From Synaphobranchus kaupii (Eukaryota; Chordata; Actinopteri; Anguilliformes; Synaphobranchidae), in NCBI GenBank assembly GCA_029718625.1, contig CM056395.1, positions 25,152,576 through 25,216,575 of the forward strand: a stretch of DNA of 64,000 bases, written 5' to 3'. Made by a program: the position numbers and the translations under genes. Within the stretch, counting starts at the first letter, position 1; each line of letters opens with the position of its first letter. Below the pieces are notes generated by a model, which was not told the DNA's origin, searched no databases, and saw only the letters and a list, made by a program, of their open reading frames with translations. Below, piece after piece: positions 12,690 through 22,974 of this stretch.

Positions 12690-12882
12690 GACATAATACA
12701 AGTGTATTGGATGCCGAAAACATGTTTCATTTAAAATATTTTCAAAAAAATGTGATTTTATTTCTTTTGAATGTCCCTCGTAGTTTGGGTTTCGGCATAG
12801 TAGCATATATGGTTTTTGAGATTAAGACCACAGACTCATGTCCCCTAGAGTGGACGAAAAATAATGGCAGGATTTTCTGAGC
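12690..12882 (+). repeat. dispersed repeat family D, copy 1
   Basis: One of four related segments in the window. Shared landmarks in order are ACATAATACAAGTGT, AAAACATGTT, a T-rich centre, TAGTAGCATATATGGTTTT, GAGATTAAGACC and ACTCATGTCCCC. The other copies are near 30.2, 37.5-38.0 and 46.0 kb. I cannot assign a class. Confidence 0.7.
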
Positions 12883-13180
12883 ATATGTACTGTAAGCAAA
12901 GGGTGCCTGGTTCTTATTAGCAGAATGGCGCTCTTATTGACAGAATTACATATTGGAGCTGCAGGTGTGATTTAGTGTGGAGGGAGTGTCCCGCTGCGGC
13001 GCCTAACCGCGGCGCCTAACCGCGGCTGCAGACGTGGCGAGGACCAGCCGAGCGTAGACGACACTGCGTCACACAAGGTAATCTGAGTCATTTCCAACAG
13101 CGCCCAGATTGACAGGGGAGGCGTATCGAACGGCTCAGGAACAAAAAAAATAAAAAATAATAATAATTCTAACTTTGTCC
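12883..13180. other. unique DNA with GC-rich duplication
   Basis: A short tandem duplication of CGGCGCCTAACCG lies near 12998-13024 in a local CpG-rich patch. No gene seen. Confidence 0.5.
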
Positions 13181-13435
13181 TACACTCTCAGAACAAAATG
13201 CTATAAAAGAGTGCCTGAAAAGGTTCAAACACTTGTCACTGGGGCATGGGGTGGTACACTATAGGTAAAATTATAACCCTGCTAGAAATTCATAATTTGT
13301 ACATTTGTTGCTTGTAAACGGTGCTTATTAGTACTCCAATAGAACAATTTTGTACTTTCAGGGTACCTGTGGATAATTTATTCCTTAAAGGTACAAAAAT
13401 GTACCGCCACTGTACCATTATATTTCTGAGTGCAA
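13181..13435. mobile_element. MITE with TACACTCTCAG ends
   Basis: Left end TACACTCTCAGAA and right end TTTCTGAGTGCAA are imperfect inverted repeats. The interior carries GTCACTGGGGCATGG and repeated GGTAC/GTACC motifs. This is the architecture of a common teleost MITE in which a GTACC-rich palindrome lies between ACTCTCAGAA ends. The copy is degenerate. Confidence 0.7.
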
Positions 13436-13439
13436 CAAA

Positions 13440-13839
13440 TCAAAAAAAGTGTTATATTTTAGATTCTTCAAAGTAGCCACCCTCATGCTTTGATAATGGC
13501 TTTGCACATTCTTGCCATTCTCTCAACCAACTTCTGTGGTAAACCGGTATTCCACAGGTAAACAGGTGATGCTATCATGCCTCTGTATAAAAGGATATCG
13601 AAAGACTCTTGATACCTTATTTCCAGGTAGAATGTGCAAAGCTGTTATCAAGGCAAAGGGTGGCTACTTTGAAGAATCTAAAGAATCTAAAATATAAGAC
13701 ACTTTACACTTTTTTTTGGGTCTTTGCATAATTCCTTTTGTGTTATCTGATAGTGTTGATGTCTAAAATGTGGAAAACAGTAAAAATAACGAAAAAAACT
13801 TTCTACGAGTAGGTGTCCAAACTTTTGACTGGTTCTGTA
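13440..13839. mobile_element. internally deleted Tc1-like transposon
   Basis: The right end reads GTCCAAACTTTTGACTGG then TTCTG and TA, the terminus of a widespread fish Tc1-like element. Long inverted arms face each other: ATTCTTCAAAGTAGCCACCC near 13463 and GGGTGGCTACTTTGAAGAAT near 13658. The right arm, read on the plus strand, encodes CKAVIKAKGGYFEES, a decayed Tc1 transposase-like C-terminus. The left terminal repeat is missing, perhaps cut off by the neighbouring MITE. It is not autonomous. Confidence 0.75.
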
Positions 13840-14617
13840 TTTTAAAAAAAAAAAAAAAAAAAAGAATTGTTATTGAGAAATGTAAAATCTTTTATGCGTG
13901 GTTTTAAAATTCATCACAAATTCATAGAACTGGACTAATGAGACCAGAACATTCCACGTGGAAGAACTTGGCTGCCATTTCCTTAATGGACTCTCAACTT
14001 GGGCCAGCCTGTTTCCTGCTCTAAACATTCTCCAGTACTGATTTGTTGTTCATTTCACAACGAGGACACTCGTTGTTTCAATGTAGCTGGGAACCAAAGA
14101 GCCAGCACAATTTGGGCTGTAATTGGAGGAAATTAAAGTAGCTGTACAGCTGGGTCTTCATATCGGAGTGACTCACTCATCAAGCCTTCTTTCCCCACAC
14201 AATCTGGCCTGTTTCACAGAGGCGGATGTGGGTTTCTAAACAGCCTCCGAGCCAGCAGTCTCAATTAGAACTGTGTAAATAAATATAATATCTCTGCAGA
14301 CAGGAAGACGTTCAATAAAGTAGTAAACCTTTGTGATGTTACTCACAAAGACATTTATTAAACACATTTGTGGTCCCTGCAATGTGGCGGATCGTTGGGC
14401 ATTGCATCATGGGAAAAAGCTCTGTCAATGTTGCTGCTGTTAATATCGCAATCAATTATCTCCATCTGCGTCTTCCCTGTCAACCACAGGTAAGCCCTGG
14501 TTCTTCCAGTTAATCTTACAAGCCAGTGACCTTTAAAGTTCTTTGTCCTGATTCATGGCTTGGAGCTCTTGTTCATAATAGATCATGCATTCCCTAATAA
14601 ACAGATGATTTGTTTAA
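13840..14617. other. unique DNA after poly-A; possible conserved non-coding DNA
   Basis: A 20-bp poly-A lies at 13844-13863. The remainder is unique, not obviously repeat-derived and frame-poor, with homeodomain-like TAAT and AATTA cores and a small CTTTGTGA/TCACAAAG hairpin near 14330-14351. It has the texture of a conserved non-coding element, but conservation cannot be judged here. Confidence 0.25.
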
Positions 14618-15047
14618 GTCGCTCTGGATAATAGCACTTCCTAAATTAATGTAGCCGCTCTGGATAATAGCACCTGCTAAATGAATGTAGCCGCTCTGGA
14701 TAATGGCGCCTGCTAAATGGATGTAGCCCCTCTGGATAATAGCGTCTGCTAAATGAATGTAGCTGCTCTGGATAATAGCGTCTGCTAAATGAATGTAACC
14801 GCTCTGGATAATAGCGTCTGTTAAATGAATGTAGCCGCTCTCAATAATAGCGTCTGCTAAATGAATGTAGCTGCTCTGGATAATAGCAGCCTGCTAAATG
14901 AATGTAGCCGCTCTGGATAATAGCGTCTGCTAAATGAATGTAGCCGCTCTGGATAATAGCAGCCTGCTAAATGAATGTAGCCGCTCTGGATAATAGCGCC
15001 TGCTAAATTAATGTAGCCGCTCTGGATAATAGCAGCCTGCTAAATGC
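14618..15047 (+). repeat. 12-copy tandem array of a SINE/LINE 3' tail
   Basis: Twelve units of 36 bp (37 bp where AGCAGCCTG replaces AGCGTCTG). Each contains GCTCTGGATAATAGC and CTGCTAAATGAATGTAG. This is the conserved tail of UnaL2-type retroelements, amplified head to tail. The first unit (14618) is the most diverged and could be the founding SINE tail. Unit types GTCTG, GCCTG and AGCCTG alternate. The first stem arm GCTCT is kept but the second reads ATAGC, leaving one mismatch in the 5-bp stem. Confidence 0.9.
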
Positions 15048-15905
15048 TTGTCTAGAATATGAATGTCCTTCCAGTGACCCACGTTAGCTGTGCTGTGGGT
15101 TACTTGGTGTCTGAGGTCCGCTGGAGGCTTTGCTTGGCCAACCGTATGTTGGCCAATCCCAGCCAAAGTGATGTCAATCAAAAATAGACACAATTATCCA
15201 CTAGGAAACAACATCAATACCATGCAATGTCGCTAATGGTTCTTGTGTATAGCAGCATGGTATTTTTCACATATATTATTTTCATTGGTAGTTCTCCAGT
15301 GTGTAGGATCAGGTGAAGCCATTTAATATATTCGGCGCAGTTTAACAAACATACATTTGATGTCCTCTGAAATTCTCACTCATAACCTGGTGAGATGTTG
15401 CTTATTAATTTAACAGCAGCTGTGGCACAGATGGGTGTAGGCTGGCCAGAATGGGTTTTCATTGGAACAGCGCGCTTTGAGGCAAGGCAGGAAGCCTAGA
15501 AACGCGGCTAACAGCGACTCTCTCCCGGCAGCTTTCTGGGTCAAAGCAATCGGAGCCCTCCAGATCACCCCGAAACGCTCGACTGCCCCTCTCTCACTCT
15601 CTGCATGTGCCCCCGTGCTATGGTGTAGCCCCCCTGGTCTCTGTGCTGGGTATACATCCCAACCTATATCTGTTTAAGAGCTCAGCTACAGGGGTGTTGC
15701 CCTCGGTCACATCACCGCCCCCACCTCTTCTTTATATACTTTCAAAACCCTTATCTCTCGCTAGACAAACCTGCCCTGCTCTCCTCCTCTGTCCCTCTGG
15801 TGTCCTCAGTATCTTAGTGGTACAGTAAGCTACTGGCCTCCCTCTGAACAGCTGTCTCCCAGCTCAGATCTGTCCTGGAGGGGGATTCAAATAATACACA
15901 GCCTT

Positions 15906-15907
<2 letters not shown>
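15048..15907. other. unique DNA, no gene seen
   Basis: Short frames only. The C/T-rich region 15580-15860 is of moderately elevated GC. No supported feature. Confidence 0.5.
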
Positions 15908-15960
<53 letters not shown>

Positions 15961-16040
15961 TGGATGTGGATGTGGATGTGGATGTGGATATGCCCTTGCA
16001 TGTGCGTGTCTGTATGTGTGCATGTGTATATGTATATACA

Positions 16041-16074
<34 letters not shown>

Positions 16075-16121
16075 CCTTGCATGTGTGTGTCTGTGTGTGT
16101 GCATGTGTATATGTATATACA

Positions 16122-16172
<51 letters not shown>

Positions 16173-16345
16173 TGTGTGTGTGTGCCCTTGCATGTGCGTG
16201 TCTGTGTGTGTGCATGTGTATATGTATATACAGTATGTGTGTGTGTGTGTGTGTGTGTGTGTACCCTTGCATGTGCGTGTCTGTATGTGTACATGCATGT
16301 GCATGTGTATATGTATATACAGTATGTGTGTCTGTGTGTGTGTAT
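15908..16345. repeat. higher-order (TG)n array
   Basis: A (TG)n run and five TGGATG hexamers lead into four modules. Each module begins CCCTTGCATGTG (15993, 16074, 16185, 16264) and contains TGTATATGTATATACAGTAT, then a variable TG run. Module spacing is 81, 111 and 79 bp, so the TG run is the length-variable part. Six reading frames are open across it, which shows the cysteine/valine or threonine/histidine peptides are artefacts. Confidence 0.95.
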
Positions 16346-16834
16346 ACTGTAACAGTATTACAGCCGTACTGAATTTTTAGTTGTTAGTATACAACATTAT
16401 TTTTCTTGATGGACTGGATGGAAAATCTTGTTTATTTAGTAAACTCCACTCTTGATCAATCCTCAAAAAAAAAAAAAAACGGTTAATCAGGCCTTTAATA
16501 TTTGTAATCTGGTTTTGAGGTCAGAGCGGTAACGCAGAATATATTAAAAGTGAAAATGAGGTGTGGAGAGGGGTCAAACAGTCACTTCATAATGGCTCAA
16601 ACGGTCACTTCATAATGCCTCACTGCTGGAAGGCACCGGGCAGGTGAGGGTGGGAATTACAAAGGAGACGGTCAGAAAGGTCACGGGGTTCTCCAGAGGG
16701 AGAAAAACACTCTTCCCGTTAGTAACATCTCATTTTTATTAAATATGTGCATTTTACATAAGAAATAAAGGAATTTAAAATAATGTCTTGTAGTTTTTTT
16801 AAACTTGGATGGTGAGTTAATGACTCATCGTTTC
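16346..16834. other. unique DNA with small duplication
   Basis: A 25-bp near-duplication (CAGTCACTTCATAATGGCTC and CGGTCACTTCATAATGCCTC) lies at about 16569-16618. A poly-A run is near 16468-16480. No gene seen. Confidence 0.5.
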
Positions 16835-17170
16835 TTAACCCACATATTTTGTTTGTGGTCAATGTGACCCGTTTGACGTCTCTTAAAAACCAACAAATCT
16901 TGTGAGATCTTGGGTGATTCTGGTGACACTTTCCCATATAGGTTTTAAACGTCACAAACTTTCACTTAGCTCAGGCTCTAAAATGAGATGTTTCATCGCC
17001 AGTTTTTTTTATTTATATATAAAAGGCTAGTCATTTAGGAGACACAGGAAAGGTGAGACAGTGTCAAAAATGTTATTTTACAATACTTTTATGTTAGTTT
17101 AAACTTTTTGGGTCAATTTTACCCCAAACATAAAAGGTGTCATACAATGTCAACATAATATGAGAGTTAA
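16835..17170 (-). mobile_element. piggyBac-like MITE, complete (328 bp between TTAA sites)
   Basis: TTAA at 16835-16838 and 17167-17170 brackets ends CCCACATATTTTG and (complement) CTCTCATATTATG. The interior matches, inverted, the sequence flanking the Harbinger-like insertion at 42.8-45.5 kb, for example GCTAAGTGAA and CTAGCCTTTTAT on the minus strand. TTAA targets are diagnostic of piggyBac elements. It has no transposase, so it is non-autonomous. It serves as the empty-site comparison for the nest at 42820-45477. Confidence 0.8.
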
Positions 17171-17463
17171 ATAAGCATTTTTATTATGGCATTAATATGA
17201 TTTCCCAATATTAAAAAGGAAAATCTGTAACTATTCAATCAACTATCAAACAAGCAGAACAGAACTGCTGTTCATCCAGATATTGAGAGCTAGCAATATT
17301 TTCTCAATACAAATGTTCTCCCATCAATACTGTATGTGCTGTATATGATGTAAGCGTATCTCCTGAACTGCGTGACTTCTTCACGGCATGGATTGGACAC
17401 GGTGCTGGAACATTTTTTAGGGATTTTAGTCCATGATGAGTTGCAGCCACATGATTCGCTACC

Positions 17464-17519
17464 GCAAAACCAATAACATGACCAATGATTGTTTTTCATT
17501 GGCCATGTTATTGGTTTTG
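17464..17519. repeat. near-perfect 24-bp hairpin
   Basis: GCAAAACCAATAACATGACC begins the left arm and its complement closes the right arm, with one mismatch in 24 bp and an 8-nt loop. The arm resembles GCAAAAGCAATAACATGACC inside the Harbinger-like MITE 210 bp downstream, so the two are probably related. Confidence 0.85.
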
Positions 17520-17644
17520 CCTGTCCTAAAAGTAAATCAAGACCTACGTATGTTCATTGTGAGATGAGCATATGACAGTTATGTAATGCGGTCCTATGTC
17601 TAGCTTGAACTAAGCACACAATGCAACTTTGAAATTATACACAC

Positions 17645-17815
17645 TGGGCCTGATTTACTAAGACCGTTAGCGTGTAGGAAACCTTTTAGCACATGCAAAA
17701 GCAATAACATGACCAAAGGTTTGTTATGCACCAATCATTGGTTGTGTTCAGTTCTATCAGTTTTGCACATGCTAAAATATTTTGCACATGCTAAAGGTCT
17801 TAGTAAATCAGGCCC
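17645..17815. mobile_element. Harbinger-like MITE (171 bp)
   Basis: Perfect 20-bp terminal inverted repeats, GGGCCTGATTTACTAAGACC and its complement. The GATTTACTAAG core recurs at both ends of the 2.1-kb element at 42912-45033. The repeated AGCACATGCAAAA and TTTGCACATGCTAAA motifs are subterminal. The PIF/Harbinger assignment is by resemblance of the termini. Confidence 0.75.
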
Positions 17816-19789
17816 ACAGAGTAAAATGTGGAATTAGTCACAGCTGTTTAATATGTGGGAGTTGTGTTGGGAGCTGTGGAGTCTGGGGGTACCAAGGCAG
17901 GGACGGGGTACTGAAGGAGCACACTGGTCATTATATCTGGTGAAAAGACATCCACTGCCATAAAGCAATGCTGCCATTCAATAATAGCGGTATTAACACA
18001 AATCGGAGTCCTTTGGCAGTCTTGCCCGCGACAAGGCGCTTTCCACCATAATCACTGCTTATAAAATTAGCCATAAAATCAGCACCATTACGCCCTTCTG
18101 TTTTTTATTGGCTGTTAAAAAATAAATTGTAAAATTTTATGCCCATTTCCTTGTCGTTTATTCTGATCATTCATAAAATAGAGGAAGAGATGCAAGCCCC
18201 AATCTTTTCATTTTGCACATTTGGTGAATCTGGATTGGACCGTATTGTTTTCGCAACACTGCACATGGCACGGAGACACAGAGTAGGCTACAGTTCCTGA
18301 AAGTGACACAAACGCAGGGTTTGGTTGGCTTCCATGACACCGGCCCGCCTACCGTTGTTCACCGGGGATCTGTCAGGCATTATTTAAATGCACACGGATA
18401 TCTCTGCTGAGTAGAACACAAAATAAAGTTTTGTGAAACAAACAAATGAAGCCCGGGAGGTTTGGGGAAGCTGTCAAGGCGCGGCGCTGGTCCCTTTCAG
18501 GACTGCACCCAGGGATATATTCATGGCAATGTGGCGGAAATTAGTTGAACAAGTCAACGCTGATAATATTTACACAATAATCTTTAAAAAAATTTAAAAA
18601 AATTCTATACATTATCTCGGCCCCTATTCGGATGGCGAAATGGCCAGTAGACAACAGATGCTCTTTGTTAGCTGAAAATATTGCCGTTTTGAACCAGTGC
18701 GAATGCGTCAGAGCGGTGTGAAGCCGGGAGCTGCAGTGGCAAACTTTGGAAGGTAGGGACGTTTGACACGGTTGTTTATTTAAAAGGGCTGTGAAAGCAT
18801 CCTGATTGGTCGGTGGACAATCATGACCTCGCCACTCGTCCATACAGCTGTGCTTCATGTGCATAATATAATACCAAATATTATTTATACTCATTCATAC
18901 TAGGACTGATGTGGGCCTACATCTGCCGACCGTGATTGCATCCTTTTTAATAGGGCCCCTGGTGACCGCGTTACTATAGGCATAATCAGAGTGTGAACGA
19001 GTCTGTGTAGCCGGCAAAAGCCACGTACATCCGTTTGCACACAATCTCAAGTCCGGTACACAGCAAATTAATTTGTGAATTACATCAAAAATGATTGACT
19101 TAATGAAAGGTGCATTAGGCAGCGGTGATTAAATGTTCTCATATTCCTTATTTTTCACACCACTGTAAGCAGTTATACTGTACACACGCAGTATTCCTGT
19201 GTGCACATAATGGTCTGTATTGTGTTCATTATCTCTTATTTTTGTTCATTTATTTGGGTTAATGGTGCAGTATCCCCCTGCTGCTGTGCTTTAAATCAGG
19301 AAGAAACTGGCATAACCTTGGTTTGCGCATATTTATTTCAGCACCATTGAGCAGTCAGTTTATTTGCCAAGAGCTGTGTTTTTTTAATCCGGGCTGATGG
19401 TTTTTAAATCATTGCTTTGGATTTAAGTAAATATGTGTTACTCCAGGTTGTTTTTATGTATTTTATTAGTATTTTTTTACCATGAGCTAATATTCTCCCT
19501 CATTATAAACAAAACGTTCCTGTCTTTGACTTCCATGCAGTTAAACCATAGTATGATTTATCTTTACCAATGACTAATTTGTCGAAGAAAACATTGCTCT
19601 ATATGTAAAATCGTACTTCATTTTTATTAGGTTTAGCAACTGCCACTCGTATTTAGGAAAAAAATGTAAATAAATAAAAACATGATGCTAGAAAATGTGG
19701 ATTAGACTGAATTCAGCCATAAGTTTCACGCATCCATTAATGGCCTCAGCTCACATCACGCTCTGAAACATCCGTACGTGTTTTTTGTA
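17816..19789. other. unique DNA, no gene seen
   Basis: AT-rich unique sequence with no convincing frame or repeat family. Confidence 0.55.
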
Positions 19790-20345
19790 GTTGAGGTTGT
19801 CGGGACACAGGCAGAAGCTGGTATGGCGGGGGCGTGACGGACTTTAGCACGGCTCTGAAATGGTGCTGCAGAAGTTTCATATGAGGCCAGAGTCGCTGCC
19901 CTGGCGCGGGAGTTGCACCGTCGCACGGCGGGGTCGAGGACACCGGGACCACACGGGGGGGCTGATGGGTAGCTCCCGCCGTGTGCCGCCAACGTCACGG
20001 GCCGCGGGGGAAGCTTATTGTAGGTGACGGAGGTGACGTGGGCGAGTGTATCTGAGGTGACGGAGCTGTGCGTACCGCCCGGCGTCATGGCGACCTTGCT
20101 GCAGGGGGGTGGGCTTTGGATCTGCTGAGTCACCAGGCCAACATCCCCCCCCCCCCCCCCCCCTCACTCCCCACACTCCACCGCCAGCTGTGTGTTCAGG
20201 CAACCTTGGGTCACATCCATGAAGGGAGAGAGAGGGGTTTCCCCCGGTGGCGGGTTGGACCCGCCTTTTGTTTTTACGCTCAATTTGCCCCACCGCGCCT
20301 CTCTCGCTCTCGAGCACGGCGACCCGCCGCGTGACGGACACGGTT
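19790..20345. other. CpG-rich patch
   Basis: Markedly GC- and CpG-rich compared with its surroundings, interrupted by a poly-C tract at about 20143-20163. It may be a small CpG island or local GC drift. I see no promoter element or first exon that would decide. Several overlapping frames exist on both strands, as expected of GC-rich DNA. Confidence 0.4.
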
Positions 20346-22339
20346 CCCATCGGAGGCGTCACGGTTGATCAGCGTTTGCCGTGTCATTAAGCTTGCAAAT
20401 GGGCTCGTTATTAATGAATTACAGGCCATCGGAGGCCGCCCGGACACATTACCGCCACTTCGCCGCTGTCACGGGTCAGCAGGGCGTTATGAAAGGGCTT
20501 CATTATTTTTAACATTGGCTTTATTCTAATGTAAGCAAAAATGGTTTTTAAATAACTGCATGGTTTTTTTTTTTCCTCAGTGAAATGCAAACTACTCTGC
20601 TATTCTGAGGGCAATTAGTATCTAAATTTCACTCATAAAAACCTTCCTCCCCCAAGGTGAATGAGTAGATTAGCAACTTAGTCATTTGTTTTCTGTCAAA
20701 TTGTTTTTGCTGAAGTCTCTTTTTTTTTAGTTTTATTAGACCTGGCAGCTGGTGCCATTTATACGGGCAGTAAAAAGATCTTCCCAATACGGTTTGACGG
20801 CTCGGCCATTTCCAGTGCGGGGTGGATGGGGTATACAGTGTTTCAATAAGATAATCTGTCGGGTCAACTGCTGGCCCAAGTTTCAAATGCAGTTCCTCGG
20901 AAGCGAATGCTCCAGCACTGCAAATGTGTCTCTTCGATGTTCTCATATTTTTTTATTGCACATTGCATTGGAACAATTATGGGGCACAAGCCAGAATTTT
21001 TGTGAACGTTTGTGGGATGTCAGGTCAGTGGTGAGACGTCTTTTGTGTGGTGGAGGAAAACATTTTAACCGCCGATTCTTTAATTAGTTCTTGTATGGAG
21101 CCTCCCCTTAACGAAGTGCGCGGTATAACCACGCCCGTGTTTGTTCTGCCTGTGATACTCTTTTGATTCCACATGACTAAGTGTTCCTCTGATGCTACAT
21201 AAATCATTTTTTTCAAGAGGTATCTGTCATTTTAATTCCGGAAGAGTTCCTTATTCCAGTGCTGTTTTTTTATAAAGTACAGCAGCTAATGGGATCAGTC
21301 AGCGGGAAGCTAGTGCTGACTGGAGACGCGGGGAAGCAGCCATGGCAGGAGTTGACGTCTGGATGTCACTCGGCAGACCGGTCACGACTGACAGCTGACA
21401 GTTTCCACCACCGGCGGTTTTGTCTCAATTTCGACTCGTCACCCGCTTCCAAATATGTGACTACTGCCTAGGTCTGAATATTACGACACGGTGACTTTAT
21501 TTTGTGACGTTTGCAGCCTAGCAACGGGAAACGGAGGGACAGGAACGACTGCACAGCATAATGTATATATTTCTTTAGTTTTTTGGACCATAATTCACAA
21601 GCTTGATTGGCATATTAAGTGAGAATTGTCTCATCAGCAAGTGCTTCATTTTGTTACTAATTGTGCTCTTTAGCTCTTTAGCCACCACTCAAACAGACAC
21701 AGCGTGTTATAGGCAGGAACAAATAAACACCAGCGCTCTGGTGTTGGACCTTGTACCCTGAGGCGTAATGGCAGGTTCTTCCAAATATACCCGCGGCGAG
21801 GCGTTAGCATATTATTAGCTCCGTGTCAAAAATCTGCTATCTTGCCATGGCCTTTCAGGTCAGGGAAACTGCTCGTATTTTTTTTGGGAAGTGACAATGA
21901 CTTGTCAAGCTCCAAGCTTCCTGACCATCTCTCTTTTGCCGCAATCAGAGCGGCTTTCATTTGAAAATAATTAGGGAAGTGTAATATTGAAGAGTGACCA
22001 TGGACAGACATGTGAAGATTAGATATAAAATTGAGACTGATGAATAATGGCGACAGAGCAGGAGATTTACTGAGAACCACATAAACAACAGCGATTTAAA
22101 AAAGAAACCTAAATAGAAAGAAAGAGTTCAGCCCCAGCTCTCCTATATTGCGCTTTTATCAAGCACGCTGAGAGAGAAGTTCTCTTTAAGGAAGTGCCAG
22201 GTAAAAGGTCTGTCTGCCTTTAAATATCAACTGCAAAATAAGCAGAATGTTCTGTTTTTGACCTGCCATTACGTCATGAGTTTATCAGTCGTATCAATTC
22301 TTGTAACTTTGGCCTTTGTGATATCACGTGAGTTTACAC

Positions 22340-22340
<1 letters not shown>
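20346..22340. other. unique DNA, no gene supported
   Basis: The stretch 20375-20530 with TTATTAATGAATTACAGG and neighbouring unique sequence could be non-coding conserved DNA. A 105-codon minus-strand frame at 20629-20946 is unrecognised and I do not call it. Confidence 0.4.

Positions 22341-22375
<35 letters not shown>
22341..22375. repeat. (CT)n microsatellite
   Basis: Uninterrupted run of CT dinucleotides. Confidence 0.95.
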
Positions 22376-22378
<3 letters not shown>

Positions 22379-22867
22379 ACTCATATGACAACCGCCTCAG
22401 GACGTACCGCAAGATATGAAAATTCAAATCATTGGCAAACGTATAATGGCATAAGATTAGGTCTCCTTTGCTTTATACTCTGCCAGAGCTGACATCATTC
22501 ACAAATTAATATCTTCATTTTACAATTTTTCAAGCTCATGCGTCTCCTGGTCAGAATCACTGTTCTTTATAACTACATAATGCCTTGTGTCCATGTTGGG
22601 CAATTGTATCTGTGGTAGCAAATCAGCTATTTACGAACTAAGCCTTGGAACATAATTTAATGTATATTGAGTGGATTCACTGCCTGTTCCAACTACGTTT
22701 CCATGCATATTGATGAAATGACTGACTAGTGAGAAGAATCCAACAGCAAGTTATCATATAGATTACCTTTCCATTTCAAAACTATGTAATTACGTAATTT
22801 TGTCTGACAATGTATTTGCGAACTATATAAAATCAGTCGGCTAAAAGGGTGAAAAATGAGACAGAGG

Positions 22868-22974
22868 CCCCCCTCTCGCTCTCACACTCACACACACGCT
22901 CTCACACACACACGCACACGCACACTCACACACACACTCTCTCTCACACGCACACGCACACGCACACACACGTA
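22868..22974. repeat. CA/CT/CACG mixed microsatellite
   Basis: Alternating CTCACA, CACACG and CTCTCT blocks. Confidence 0.9.

Noticed and set aside
13512..13697. 61-codon frame with CKAVIKAKGGYFEES as a possible small gene
   Set aside because: It is the inverted arm of an internally deleted Tc1-like transposon, not an independent gene.
15814..16380. Six overlapping frames of about 150 codons
   Set aside because: Translations of (TG)n/(CA)n on both strands.
20629..20946. 105-codon minus-strand frame
   Set aside because: No recognised domain; the overlapping plus strand is also open for 111 codons, so chance is likely.
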